Assembly (NCBI RefSeq): GCF_003711515.1
Contig: NW_021167087.1
Span: 1,085,246-1,149,245, forward strand
DNA length: 64,000 bases
Source: Sodiomyces alkalinus F11
Taxonomy: Eukaryota; Ascomycota; Sordariomycetes; Glomerellales; Plectosphaerellaceae
Reading direction: 5' to 3'
The notes under the pieces were generated by a model. It was not told the DNA's origin and ran no database searches. It saw only the letters and a list, made by a program, of their open reading frames with translations. A program made the position numbers and the translations under genes. Shown in pieces: positions 20,302-32,349 of the stretch (position 1 is the first letter of the stretch; each line of letters opens with the position of its first letter).

Positions 20302-20853
20302 CGTTACGGAGGGATATGCGCGGTGCGGGGTACTTTGGCGGGGTTGTTGTCGCGGAGATTGGTACTGGGGATGGAAGGGCGCAAGGCGGAACGATGCTTC
20401 AGGAGACGAGAGAGATGTGTCAATAGAAAGAAAATGTAATGAAATTAAGATCGAGGGAAAACTGGATAGAGGGACGTTTGAGGTGTTTTTGCGCTCCTGG
20501 TGGTCTCTATTATAGTATATTATAGTAATTTACCTGGTACGGAGTAGTACGGAATTCGTGTGTCGCTGCCAGAGGCCGGTTTCTGATTTGTCAGAACAAT
20601 CGGGTCAAGGTACCGCGGAATTATCCGTGTCTTATTCTTCTAGACTTAAGGGTATAAGTCAAGGGCGCTATTTATACTACGCTATAGGTACGGTGAGGCC
20701 CGCGCTAAGTACCCGAGGTCGCCGACTATATCCTGGGGTTATACCTAACAACCTCCTTAATATAACCCTTTGTTAGGTAGAAGTCTAGCAAGCTATAGCG
20801 TGTAATATAATTCCTTAAATTCTCCATTATATACAGAGCTATAGCCCGTATAC
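20302..20853. other. Transition from euchromatin to RIP-mutated DNA
   Basis: The Atx1 upstream region is ordinary up to about 20500. TATAGTATATTATAG follows, and from about 20620 CpA and TpG become rare and TpA frequent. No transposon domain was recognised in this stretch. Confidence 0.6.
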
Positions 20854-21540
20854 TATCGCATAGACATAGAACCACGACGTAGTTCCTAGGGGATCTATGC
20901 CTAACTAAGGGCTTCGGACCCCGGAAATCAGGATATACTATGAGTAGATACCGGGAAAGACTAGATAGGGTGCAAGTAATATAGTACCTATAGACAGAGT
21001 CTGCACTACCTAAATTAAGAGATAAGAGACTTTTATAGACATAGCTTATTATAATATATATATACGAGATTTCTGCTTTACTAGAATTATTACTTTAATT
21101 ATTATATAGGTGCTATTTAATATACGATAGTTATAAGCCCGGATTATAACGTCTAAACGATAGATATTAATAGGGCTACCCTATTCTACTATAAAAGAGT
21201 AATCACGTTTTTTTAAGCACTCTTTAAATAATCACTCTTAAATAACTACTATTAACCTAATTAAAGTAATTAAGCTATTAATTAATCTACCTACCTATCT
21301 ATTAATTAACCGATTAACCGACCTATAAGTAAGTAAGATATCTTCTAACGTAGCTAATATCGAATAGAAAGCAGCCGCTACTATTCTTATTAACTAAAGA
21401 GATTAGTATTATAGGAGCGCGCTATACACGGTAAATCTACTACCTACTAGGATAACTATCTTAATCTAAAGCTAAATAATAAGAAAGTAGATACTTACCT
21501 ACTATTTAAGCCTATACCAGCTAATATACCTAAATATAAA
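20854..21540 (+). mobile_element. Copia family C relic: LTR plus leader (C0)
   Basis: 20854-21129 (276 bp) aligns along its length with the C1 LTRs, starting TATCG and ending CGATA. It is followed, as in C1, by GTTATAAGCCCGG and a leader that matches 38222-38400 (AGCGCGCTATACACGGTAAAT). The similarity ends at about 21540, and no matching 3' LTR was seen. It is the most decayed C copy, with many more changes than C1. Confidence 0.8.
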
Positions 21541-22092
21541 GCTAATAAAGAACTAAGTAGTATTATAGATTAGTATTATAGAGGATCGGAGATACGATCG
21601 GACCGCCGAGTACTCGGCGAGACTAGATTACTATATTAGTATAGAGGAGAAAAAGGAGAACTTTCCTCCTTAAGTTAAAGTCTTTATAAAATACGACTAT
21701 TAAGTTATAATAGTATAATCCGTTACGGTGTATCTTTTCTCTAGTATTATAGCCTATTCCTTAATAAATTCTTTGACTTCTATACCTATAAGGTTACCAG
21801 GCCGAAAGTACTACTAAAACGGACTTTACGAAGCACTACTAATACCAAGCGGGCGGATACGGGCGTATAATAAGAAAAGTCTATTTAAGGCACCGAAGAA
21901 GAGTATTAGGACTAATAGGATAATAATAATAATGATATAGCCTTATTATTATCCTTTAGTTCGTTATAAACGTATATATTATCCGTGGATAGTCGTCCAC
22001 GGTATATATTAGACTAAAAACGTACCGCTACACTAAAAGAGAATTCTCCACTTATATAGGTACTTCTGGTCTCTTATATAGTATAAAAGTAT
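21541..22092. other. RIP-mutated sequence, unclassified
   Basis: TpA-rich with no readable frame. It may be the continuation of the C0 relic, but I could not align it to C1. The right end is cut by the MITE. Confidence 0.4.
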
Positions 22093-22345
22093 TACCGTAA
22101 AAACCCACTAATTTCGGGATAGGCACTAATCTGCTTACGTTAAAATACCCACTACTCCGCATAGCCTAAATGCACCGGAAATTATATATCTCGATAACCC
22201 TTAATTCACAACACTACTAGATCCGTATTAATAATTCACTACCCCATAAAATTATCTTATTTCATTGGTTAATTTGAAATAAGGTTACGTTAGTAGGGTG
22301 CCCAGTCCTTAGTGCCAATCCCGAAATTAGTGGGTTTTTACGGTA
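22093..22345. mobile_element. MITE with 35-bp terminal inverted repeats, TA target
   Basis: CCGTAAAAACCCACTAAT at 22095 is mirrored at 22343; the 35-bp arms 22095-22129 and 22309-22343 differ at one position. TA dinucleotides flank both ends (22093-22094 and 22344-22345). The total is 253 bp with no coding capacity. A TA target and short inverted repeats suggest mobilisation by a Tc1/mariner-type transposase. Unlike its surroundings it keeps CpA and TpG. Confidence 0.88.
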
Positions 22346-22879
22346 CCTCGATAAGGTGGCTAAGGGAATCTACGGCAAATTATAGGGGGCACTATAATAA
22401 CTTCTAAAAATAGTAATAAAAGGCTTCTAGGTCCACCCTAATAGTAGGAATAGCTATACCTAGTAATAGTATATATAATAATAATTATATAGGTACGTAA
22501 ATATTCCCTTAATAGTAGTTAAGTAAATAGGGCGTATAAAATTATTCTACCGTATAGCTCTATACAATCTTACGTAATATTATAAATCTATTCGCACTTA
22601 GAAACGTATTTATACATACTTATATAACTATAGCCAGCTCTACGTAATAAGTAATAATAGCGGCTAGTAATAACTCTATTTACCTTATTTTAAAAATCAA
22701 TTATATAGTGGTGTTCACGAATAACTATAACTTAGCGGCTTACCCTACTTACGATAAGCCTTAACCTAGTTCTGTATAGTTAAAGCGCGAAACCTTACCT
22801 ACTTAGTCGGATTCGTCTATAATTAACCTTACGGACGTAACGCCGCCGCGTAAACGAAAGGAAAAAGATATCCTGCTAC
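22346..22879. other. RIP-mutated sequence, unclassified
   Basis: Continuation of the pre-MITE sequence, TpA-rich, no readable frame and no recognised motif. Confidence 0.4.
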
Positions 22880-23090
22880 TAACCGCACTTTAAATTCCGG
22901 GTACGGAAGCCCGCGCTCTGGTTTACGCACTCCGGCACGGCGAAACGGTCGGTCGTATTGCTGTGCGGGGCTCTTCAGTGGATGGGAAGCCAGAGAACAG
23001 AACTGATAACGCTTGATAGATAGCTAGGCTAGAACAACAATCGACGTGTTTTATCTATTATGTACTTTGTGCGCTCGAGCTCCTAGGATT
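22880..23090. other. Island of non-RIPed sequence
   Basis: CpA and TpG return here (for example CTTCAGTGGATGGGAAGCCAGAG), while both sides are depleted. No protein or RNA family is recognised in it. Confidence 0.5.
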
Positions 23091-23378
23091 ATCCTACCCC
23101 GTCTAAATAGTACCGTGTATTATACCTATAGTGCGGTAGTATCGCCATTAATGCCTATAGCCTATATACATACGCTAGCTGCTATTTGTCTGCCTTTTAA
23201 AGGCTCGCTCGACGTGGGGCGGGGCACCTTGTATATTGCCGCGCGAGATGTCCGAGTACGGGCATTGGCTGTCTGCAGGGCATTAGCTATAGGCACCCAG
23301 AGGTTACTATTAGAACCGCGCGTCGCTTACCCCGCTGTAAATCCAGGGCACGGGGTGTTAGCTGTAATAGCTGGCTGC

Positions 23379-23445
23379 TATCGCACGTTAAATAGCGCTT
23401 AAAATAGTAAACCTAATAGAATAGAAATCTCGTATATATATAGAG
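23379..23445 (-). mobile_element. Copia family C LTR fragment
   Basis: TATCGCACGTTAAATAGC at 23379 and AGAAATCTCGTATATATA near 23424 match the reverse-orientation LTR at 44677-44735. The fragment then runs into GACTACTTATTCCGACTAGG, the inverse of a stretch near 44480-44510. Confidence 0.65.
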
Positions 23446-23483
23446 ACTACTTATTCCGACTAGGATTATTCCGGCTAGGGTCC

Positions 23484-24002
23484 TACTAATAGCACCTGAT
23501 AGTAGCCGTTACGGGCGCCGTATATACGTATATATCCTATAGTTAATTAACGATACGGTCGCGCCCGTTTAAGTAATAATATTATCGGTCGGCTTATTTA
23601 ATTAACGATACGGTCGCGCCCGTTTAATTAACGATATTATTAGTCGGCTTGTTTAATTAACGATCTCGTCAGTCGGCTCGTTTGATTAACTATATCGTCC
23701 TTATCACCTACGACGAAGATCTAGATTTAACCGAGTTACCTCCTACCGAAGTAAGCTATAATTAACACCGTCTTCGCCCTTTATATTATCTATAACGCCG
23801 ACGCCGACTATATATTAAATAAACGAGCCGACTAATAATATCGTTAATTAAACGACCGATAATATCGTTAATTAAATAACGCTACGATATCGTTAATTAA
23901 ATAACGCTACGATATCGTTAATTAAACATAGGTATATAGGTTATATAGAGGTATATAGGTATAAACGGAGCTAGTAGCAGCTGCTATTAGGTGCTATTAG
24001 TA
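23484..24002. mobile_element. Foldback element with palindromic internal arrays
   Basis: Outer arms 23484-23506 and 23980-24002 are inverted repeats (TACTAATAGCACCT...). Inside, the left half has direct repeats of TTAATTAACGATA with CGGTCGCGCCCG at about 23540-23690. The right half has the inverse, GATATCGTTAATTAA, four times at about 23838-23926. No coding frame is present. Confidence 0.65.
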
Positions 24003-24199
24003 ATGCCCTATCTTACTATCAATATAATAGTCTTTGAAATAAGTATCGTTAAGCCGAAAGTGCCCCTAAGGTGCCGTATTATCGATAAAATCAATTCTGA
24101 TATCGGATTCGGACTCTACGCCCTTAAAAGCACTGGAGACCGATATCGTAGCGAGACCGTAGAGGGCGCGGTGAGTTATATACTATAGGACGGCCTATA

Positions 24200-27100
24200 G
24201 GGCTAACCGAACGCGATACCGGTATACTACTATAAAGCGCCTAGAATACGACGACTAGAACTAACCCGGGGCGTATAGCCCCGGGAGAGCCCTAAAAATC
24301 CTAGGCACCGAGCGGGCGTACTAAAGGCGTACTATATAAACTATATACTTAATTTTCCGGACTACTAGCTAATAGGGTAAACGCCGATAAGGTGCTAAAG
24401 CTAGTATAGAAGATCCTTTAAATATAATACTATAAGACTATTATAGGGAAGCCGCTACGTTAATAACCCGGTAGCGATATACCCCCCCTTATAACTAAAG
24501 GGCTTACTAACATGATCTAATAAGCGATTAAGGGTATACTAACAGAATTACTTAGAGTAGTAGGACCTAAAACCTATGCTTAGGTAGTAGAGAGTACGCC
24601 CGCGTAGCGCTAATATATTAAGATAATACCGGTAAAAGTTATACTTACCCGATACGCCTAAGAACTAATAGTCCGATATAAAGACGCTAAGACTAACCTT
24701 AAAAGCCGAACCCTATAAGAGATTATTAAGGCGGTTAATTAAGTTACCCGCCGTGTAAATATAATAGCCGCGCGATAACTCCTAAACGGTAATATAATTC
24801 TTACGTTTAAGTATAGGAATAAATAGTAGATAGCGAACGCGAATAATTAGGTTAAAGGCGTATTCGGTATAGGAGCCACGATATATAAGAAAACGTATTA
24901 AGTTATAGTAAAAGGAATACTAATAGCGTAGCTACTAACTTATAACCCCGACACGGTGTTATAAGAACTTCGGCTATAGAATAACGTGGCGATTACCCGG
25001 ATTAAGGCCAGGAAACCCAGGAATAATATAGCGCGGATAGCGCTACTAACTATTAAGGTCGCCCGCCCTAAGGACACGGAGTGACTAGTAAACAAGGGAG
25101 TCTTTTTTAATTACGGATACTATGATAGTAAACCCTATAACCCCGAGATCTCTCTATAACGGTGCTTTAAGTACCTTAACTTCGGATATAAAGTAGGTTA
25201 GTGCTAGGCGATAAAAGCGCTATACGGGTATTACGGCGGCGTAGAGTTAGCGTACTAAGGGGGCTTCGCAGTGTACGAAGCTAAGATAAACCCGAAGAAA
25301 AGGCGTTATACCGCCTATAAGGGGCCGTACGCGGTATTCGACGATAAATACCTAAGTAAAGTAAAAGAAAGGGCGGGGACTAAGGAGGTATATACTAATA
25401 GGGTAAAGGGATTCGACCTTAGCTAACTCGAGAAATATAGGGCGGAGAGGGAGTATAGCGTTTTCACGGCGTTATTAGATATAATAGTAATCCTCGAACC
25501 GCCTAAGAAAAAAAGAGAATAAAAAGGACGCCCCCTAGGGTCGCGGAATATCCTCCTTAAATCGCGTACCGCCTTCTTTACGCCTACTTAGGATAATAAT
25601 ATTATAAGGTTCCTCGCCTTTAATATTACCTTCTAGCCTTTATAAAGCCTTACCTCCTACCCCCGGGCTATACTTAAGGCCTAATTATAAAGCGAAGCGA
25701 GCGCGGCGTAGCCGCCTAAGATAAATAATTAGAATCGCTTAGTAGAATGTAGGGGGATAGCGGGATAAAGTATAATAGGCGCTTTATAACTATAGCGGGT
25801 ATAATATAATAGCGGTAATAAAGCCCGGGTTAGATAAAAGGAAGAACCTGATTTACCCGAGGGGATATAATTATAGGATAGTATAACGGAGTAAGCACGC
25901 CTTACTCTATATATATAAGCGGTATAAGGCCGCTACATTTATATAGTATATAGGTAAGGATTAGGCCTAGACTATAATTGGAGTTAGGATATAATATTAG
26001 GAGACGAATATATAGGTAGTATACTTACTATACTATAAGGGAGGAGAGTAGGAGACCCTAATATATAATCTTATAGTAGAACCGGAGCGGTAGTATACTA
26101 TCCTAGTAAAAGACTTTAACCTAAAGAACCCCCTTTAGAACGGGTATAATAGATATAAAAGATAATCGAAAGACTTTATTACGCTTACGCACTAATAGTA
26201 ACTCGACCTTATAACCCTAAAAGGATATATTATTAGGACCTTAGCCGATACTAATCGATAGTATAGTATACTAGACCTTACCTAGGTTTTAGCGGACCTT
26301 ATATACGTATACTAGGGGGATAAACTAGACCTAATAGGCTTAGACTATATAGCCTAGGTAATTAATATTTACACGGCGTAACCGCGTTAGCGTATCGCTA
26401 GTAAAGGATAAAGGTAAAGGAAATTAGACTAGAAAGCGGCCTAGAGATAGGCCTAAAGGCTAGACTATAGAGAAATACCCTTTACCCCGGAAGTAATCGA
26501 TTGGGTAGTAAACCAGATACTATAGGACCTTACTAGTATCGCAGACGCTACGGCGCCGCGCCGTAAGCTAGCCGCTTTCTGCGATAGGCTATTATAGTGG
26601 ATATAGAAGATAGTAGAGGCGAATAAGGAGGTAATAAGGCTAACACGGCGCTATTACGGGCGGAGGTCACGCGGTAGGTAGAATAAACTTAAGGAGGCAG
26701 AAAAATATCGCGATATTCTAATTAGAATAAAAAAGCGGAAGAGCTAGCACGGCGCTATCGATATAATAATAGTAGACTAGAAAAGCTTTGAGGTATTATA
26801 ATACTAGGCCTAGACGGTAAGCTACTTACCCTGAGACCTCTTATCTATCCCGCCCGTATAGCGTAGCGCGGGCGAACCGGTCACGATAATATATAACAGG
26901 AACGCGATAATCCTTATAAAGAAGTTTTTCCCCCTACTATACCCTATAGAAAACGGGTATATTAGCGGCGCACCGAGGATAGCGGTAATACTACTTATAT
27001 AAGAGGTCACGGAAGAGGAAGTCTAGTAGGTTATATAATAAATAGTAAAGTAAAAGGTACCTAGGGAGGATAGCCTACTAAACGGATTCCTACTCGCTTA

Positions 27101-29060
27101 TAGCTAACTACTTTATAGGCGACTAGTATAACTTTTCTCCGCGAGTCTTAAGGCCGTATATTTCCCGTAATAATACTATACCGTAGAAGTAATAGTACTT
27201 AAGAAACTAGGTAAACCGAAGGAAGCTTATACGATAGCCTTAGGGTAGCGACCGATATTACTCCTTAGCGTAATAAGGAAGGCCCTTAAGAAAATAATAG
27301 TAAGGAGAATCGCGATTATAGCGGAGGAGTACCGACTCCTCCTTATTAGATAAATAGGTAATCGTAGATACTGCGATATAACGATAGCGGTTAGGGCTAT
27401 TATAAAAGGAGTATACGCCGTGTAGGAGCGCGGCGGGGCTATAGTATAATTAAAGCTTAATATCTAGGGCGCCTTTAATATAGTACTATACTAAAAACTC
27501 CTTAAAGTCCTCGCCTAGTATAGTTTCCCGGATTAGGTTACGAAATAGACTTAGTTATACCTTATAGCACGCACGGCGCGCCTACGCTTTAACGGCGATA
27601 TAGCGTATTAAGTAGAATTCTAGGCGGGAGTCCCCTAAGGATCCCCCCTCTCCCCGATCCTCTATATACTATTTATTAGGACGTTTTACTAAGAATTAAT
27701 CTAGATACCGCGGGTTATAGTAATCGGCTTTACCGATAACACGAATATTATAGCCTTTAAATATAATAAGGCCGTATTACGGGCGTACCTTAAACGGGTA
27801 TAGTAAGTCTACTAAAGCTAGTTACGGAGGAGCGGACTACGATTTAAGCCACGGAAGTATAAGCTCCTTTACTTTACGAGAAACTAAGAACCGCTACCGC
27901 TCCTACTACGCCTTAAGGGTTCACCGGCGCCGTAAGTTAGAGAGATAAAGGTCCTAGGGGTTATCCTTAACTAGAAGCTTATATTCTGTCCTTATATTAG
28001 AAAACTTAAAAGCTAAACTTCTTACCTAGAAATACGCCCTTACGTGCCTTATAGCGTTAGTATAAGACTATTATATTAGGGACACGCGTAAACTATATTA
28101 CATAGTAGTCCGGAGCGCTATACTATACACGGCCCCGGCCTTCTACACGATAATAAGAAAAAGGGAGAAGCCGAGCGGAGTTCTTAAAGGATTAGCTAAT
28201 AAGTAGGCGTAATACCTACGTATTATTACTGGCGCGTATTAGGCTACTACTATAAAGGTAGTTAAGATAAAGGCGGGGGTCCCCCCCCTTAACTTATACT
28301 ATAACGCCCTAACTGTATAAGCAGTACTACGGGTAAAGGATACCTAAATAGAGTAAGCGATACTTTAAGTGCGATAAGTAGCCGAAGCGGCTATATAACT
28401 TAGAAGACGCAGGGGAGGGGTTAGGCCTTACCTAAGGTCTTAGGGGGTATAAAGGTAGGAGGTTAAGTCCTAGCTTCTCGGGAGGGAACTAGCCTAACGC
28501 TTTTAAGAGGAATAGGCGTACCGGTAAAAGCGTACCTTACCACGCTAATATAATAGTATAGCCGTAGCGTGGATACCTTAATTCGACTATGCGGTGCTTA
28601 GAAAGTATAAAGGCCTTATAAAATTATAAAGTTCTATCCTTACTTGGATTTAAACAGAGAAAATAGGCCTTTATTGCTTTCATTTTATAAGAGGTATACC
28701 GGAAACGGCGATACCGCGTTACCGGTACGCCGATAAAGGGCCGGAGATAGCGGAATATATCGCGTTATAGTGCTAAGATATATTAGGGGAGATATAAAAG
28801 CGCCTTATAGCCGATACGGGCGCGCGTTTACTAATAAAATAGGACTAACTCCTAGCGCTCCGGAGTAAGGAGACCGCGGGGAAGGTTACGAAGTGGTTCC
28901 TATAAACCGGGCGCCTCCCGGACTTCTAACTAGTATAATAACTAGAAACGGAGGCGTAGTAAAGCCCCTATAGCGCTAAAACCTCCGGTAAAAATACGGG
29001 AGGTAAAGATAACTATAAAGAGAGGTAAAGATAACTACGAAGGGAATAAGTAGAGAGAGA
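24200..29060 (+). mobile_element. LINE (Tad1-like non-LTR retrotransposon), RIP-inactivated
   Basis: The ends are approximate. ORF1 (about 24240-25300) reads through with only TAA/TAG stops. It ends in a gag CCHC knuckle at 25162-25204, where Tyr has replaced a Cys and the His (frame R-C-F-K-Y-L-N-F-G-Y-K-V-G). ORF2 carries APE-endonuclease traces: DFNLKNPL at about 26111 and LDYIA (from SDH) at 26341. RT motifs follow: GVP-stop-GSPLSPILY at 27627-27665 and FTDN, from FADD, at 27729-27740. A C-terminal ETAIP/AEYIALQC-type zinc-binding end lies near 28690-28775. An ORF1 knuckle plus APE-type ORF2 is the Tad1/I layout usual in ascomycetes. No target duplication was found. Confidence 0.78.
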
Positions 29061-30626
29061 GTAAGATATTTATTAATAGCCGCTATATAACCGCGCTACG
29101 GGCGCGCTATATTTACTCCTTATTTATATACTTATCGGACTTATTATTATTATTATTAGAGCTAATCGCTCTATTATCTATTAGGATAACTTTATCCTTA
29201 CCTTTACTCTTATCCTTAATAGCTAAGACTATAGGGTCTCCCGATAAAGGGATAGAGATACCCTATAATACGCGTTAATAGCGGGGTTAGCGCGGGGTCG
29301 GCGCGGGGTAACTTATAAGATAAGCGAGGATAAGCTCTAATATCTCGCTATTACGAGTATAGCTACTACTATAACTCTATAGGGGCGTAGCGGCGGGGGC
29401 GGCGATTATACTAATACTATTAGCCCGGCGGAGGGCGGTATAGTATGCCCGAAAGGCGTGAGTCTAGTAGGTAGCCGCCTACTAATACTTCTGGATATTC
29501 TATAATAGGATTAGTAATAAGAATATAGCGTATACGGTTTAATAGAGAAGGGGAAAACCTATAAAAGGAGTCGAGGCGGCGCGGGCGGCGGCGGCGGCGG
29601 CGATAAGGACGGTAGTAGCGTTATTATAGGGGGGGGGGACCTAATAGGAGGATTAAAGGAGTAAAGGCGTAATAAGGGCGTAGCGGGGATAAACCGGGGC
29701 GTAGTAGCTACTACTACGATTACTATTAATATATTTAATATAACGGACGCTAGCTTCTAAGTCGGGTTAGTAAATACGGTATAGAGCGGGGGCGCCGCGG
29801 GGGCGTAGCGGGAACACGATAGGACTATATACTAGGAGGGTTCTAGTAGGGTATAGCCTAGTAGTCTTATACTAGGGATATAATATATAAAGTATAGGGC
29901 GATAAGCGGATAATAGGGGTAGCGACGGACTATACCGGGTTGGAATATAAAGCGGGGGCGTAAAACGGGCGCGACGATAATAGAGCAGGGAATTTATAGT
30001 AGAAGGCTAGGGGGTAACCGGCCTTTTACCCTTATAGGCGCTAGTACCGGCTCCCCCTTTAGTGATAGAGGTCTTATTACTGGGTATTTAGAGGGGTAGG
30101 AGAGTTAGACCGAGGCGGGCGCTATAGAAGTGGAGCGGGGGCGGCGTGAGGATAGCGTGACCTAGGACCCTATTAGATCCCCCACTATATAGCCGAATAG
30201 CACCGGGGATCCTATACGGGAATTCTAGGGCTATACCTATATCGCACCGACCACGTAAAACTTACCTTAAGAATAATAGCTTAAAGGAGGAAAAGAGGAA
30301 AGGAGGAAAAGAGGAAAGGAGGAAAAAAGAGGAAAAGAGGGAGGGTTATAAGAAAAAGGAGCGGTAGATTAGCCCTATAAGCCACTACGCCTTCTAGGGA
30401 ATAGTAGCCACGCCCGGTCTATACTATAACGCCTACCCCGGAGAGCCTACGTAGCGCGAGTAAGGGAGGTATATAACTAAATAATGGCCACTATAAATAG
30501 CAGGTATATAAAGGAGGTTTTAGAATAAATAATAAATAAAGGAAGGAGTAAAAGGGGGGGGGGGTAGGCGTGCCCCCCCCCCCTATAGAAGGGAGGGAGG
30601 GTATAAAAGGTGCCGCGGCGAGGGAA
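29061..30626. other. RIP-mutated, G-rich sequence, unclassified
   Basis: No readable protein. It contains a purine tract of GGAGGAAAAGA units (30282-30346) and a G11-N8-C11 hairpin (30554-30583). It may be the 3' part of the LINE or a separate element. Confidence 0.4.
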
Positions 30627-30631
30627 GAATA

Positions 30632-30915
30632 TATCGTATAGGCAGGACCACGATATAGTCTATAGGGGATCTAGGGGGGATCTACTCTATAACTAAGGGC
30701 TCCGGATATCGGGGATTTCGGGTATTAGGATATAATAAGGGTGGATACCGGAAAAGACTGGATAGGATCTAAATAATATAGTACCTATAATAGAGTCTTT
30801 ACCACCTAAATTAAAGGTATAAAAGACTCTCCTGGATATAACTTAATATAATACACACACACGAGATTTCTGCTTTACTAAGTTAATTATTTAAGTATCT
30901 ATTTAACGTGCGATA
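30632..30915 (+). repeat. Copia C1 5' LTR
   Basis: 284 bp, same length as the 3' LTR, preceded by GAATA. Confidence 0.92.
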
Positions 30916-31108
30916 GTTATAAGCCCGGTTTATAATATCTAAACAATAGATATTAATAAGACTACCCCTATTCTACTATAAAGAAGTAATTACGTCTATA
31001 TAAGCACTCTTAAATAACTACTATCGACCTAATTAGAGTAATTAAAAGATTAATTAACCTACCTATTAATTAACTAACCGATAAACGATAATCTAGTAAA
31101 GATATCTT

Positions 31109-31588
31109 TATTACGACCTGGGTTCCTGGACACTAAGTCTAGGATCCCTAGTTAGGGTTGTCCTGAGTTTGTGTTCACGAGGTAAGTGGAGGTTGTAAGC
31201 TGAGCGTAAGTCTCTCGTAACTTCTCGTAAGCGGTCGTAAGGTAAGTCTACCTCTTCACTATAATACTTAAGGAGGTTTCCAATAAAGACTTAGATTAAA
31301 CACTATCTTATTCTCTGGTAGAAGCAAGACCTAGGACACTCTAGTATATATATCTAGCTATTTATATTCCCCTAGGTAAACTCTCCTCCTCTATTCACGA
31401 TAGCCCGAGTAAACTTAAGGCCGAGTTCACTTCCCTCCAGGTGAATATCCTGCTTAGTTCACGGCTGCCTTGGTGAGTAACCCTTATCCTATCACATGAC
31501 CTGTATATATAGTATATATATGCCTTCTAATAACATTATTCCCCTTATATAGTTAGCCTTCTTAATAACCTATTCTTTGGCCATAGTA
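31109..31588 (-). repeat. Gypsy A1 3' LTR (left)
   Basis: 480 bp. Shares its R-U5 half with A2 LTRs, whereas the U3 half is different. Confidence 0.9.
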
Positions 31589-31697
31589 TTATCCCCCTCC
31601 TTTATAACGTTATCCTAACGTTTCCTTTTCCTTCTTGTTATCCTAGTAAGTCCTCCGAGTTTTCTTTCTTCCTCTATATCTCCTGCTTCTAATTACT

Positions 31698-32346
31698 ATA
31701 ACGCGAGTAGAGAAAACTCCTTTAGCGAAGTCGCGTTCGACTGAAAATTATTCCCTGGTCTTAGCGCTTATCTCCGAGTAAGGTTACGAGGTCGTCCCTT
31801 ATACTCGTTACTTCGATAACTTCTTTAGTTATTTTATCCTTAACGATATCGGTCGTTATTCCACTTATTACCTCGCCGGTTATTCTTACGATTCTTCCCG
31901 GGTCCCTATATCGTCGAGTAAGACGTCCCGCGACCCTTATCTTCCCTTTACTTATAGCCCTAGTCGGCCGTATCCACGAGGAGCTTCGCCGTCTTAAGCG
32001 ATAAAAGAAGTAGGCAGAAAAGGCCCTACTTACTCGCCGTCGTTAACTCGAAAAAGAGGTAGATAAGGCCCTTGCTCGGCTCCTGCGTCTAAGAAAGATA
32101 CGCCGTAGTCTACGTAAACGGGGTGTCGAAATAGTGCGGATGGATTTAGTAAACCTCGAGGAACTAGAGGAATCCGAACGTCGTGAAAAAGCTCGCCTCG
32201 AGGAGCTCCGGCGGGTAGAGTCCGAAGTTATAGTGGCGACTTAATCTGCTAACGTTACCGTCGAGATTAATTAGGATACGGTGTTAGGTAACGTGGCTCC
32301 TTCCGGTACTAGTGCAGAAGTTATTAGCAGTTCGTTAAGTTCTTAA
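31698..32346 (+). pseudogene. Antisense coiled-coil gene of Gypsy A1, RIP-broken
   Basis: Opposite strand to the element's pol. Two exons, 31698-31917 and 31964-32346, around a 46-bp GTAAGA..CCTAG intron (phase 1), totalling 603 nt or 200 codons before the stop. The presumed start ATG is now ATA (a TpG-to-TpA change). Conserved blocks are ALISE-x-GYEVVPYTRY, SYDSSRVPISS (exon 1), GRIHEELRRLKR, ALARLLRLRKIRR and RKRGVEIVRMDL (exon 2), then IN-stop-D where the stop stands for a Trp. Internal stops are all TAA/TAG, as RIP makes from CAA, CAG or TGG. The basic, Leu/Arg-rich C-terminal half should form a helix or coiled coil. Function unknown. Its 3' end meets or slightly overlaps the pol end, tail to tail. 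Confidence 0.8.
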
Positions 32347-32349
32347 TTA

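Noticed and set aside
26822..27010. 62-codon minus frame inside the LINE
   Set aside because: Lies opposite ORF2 and has no resemblance to a known protein.
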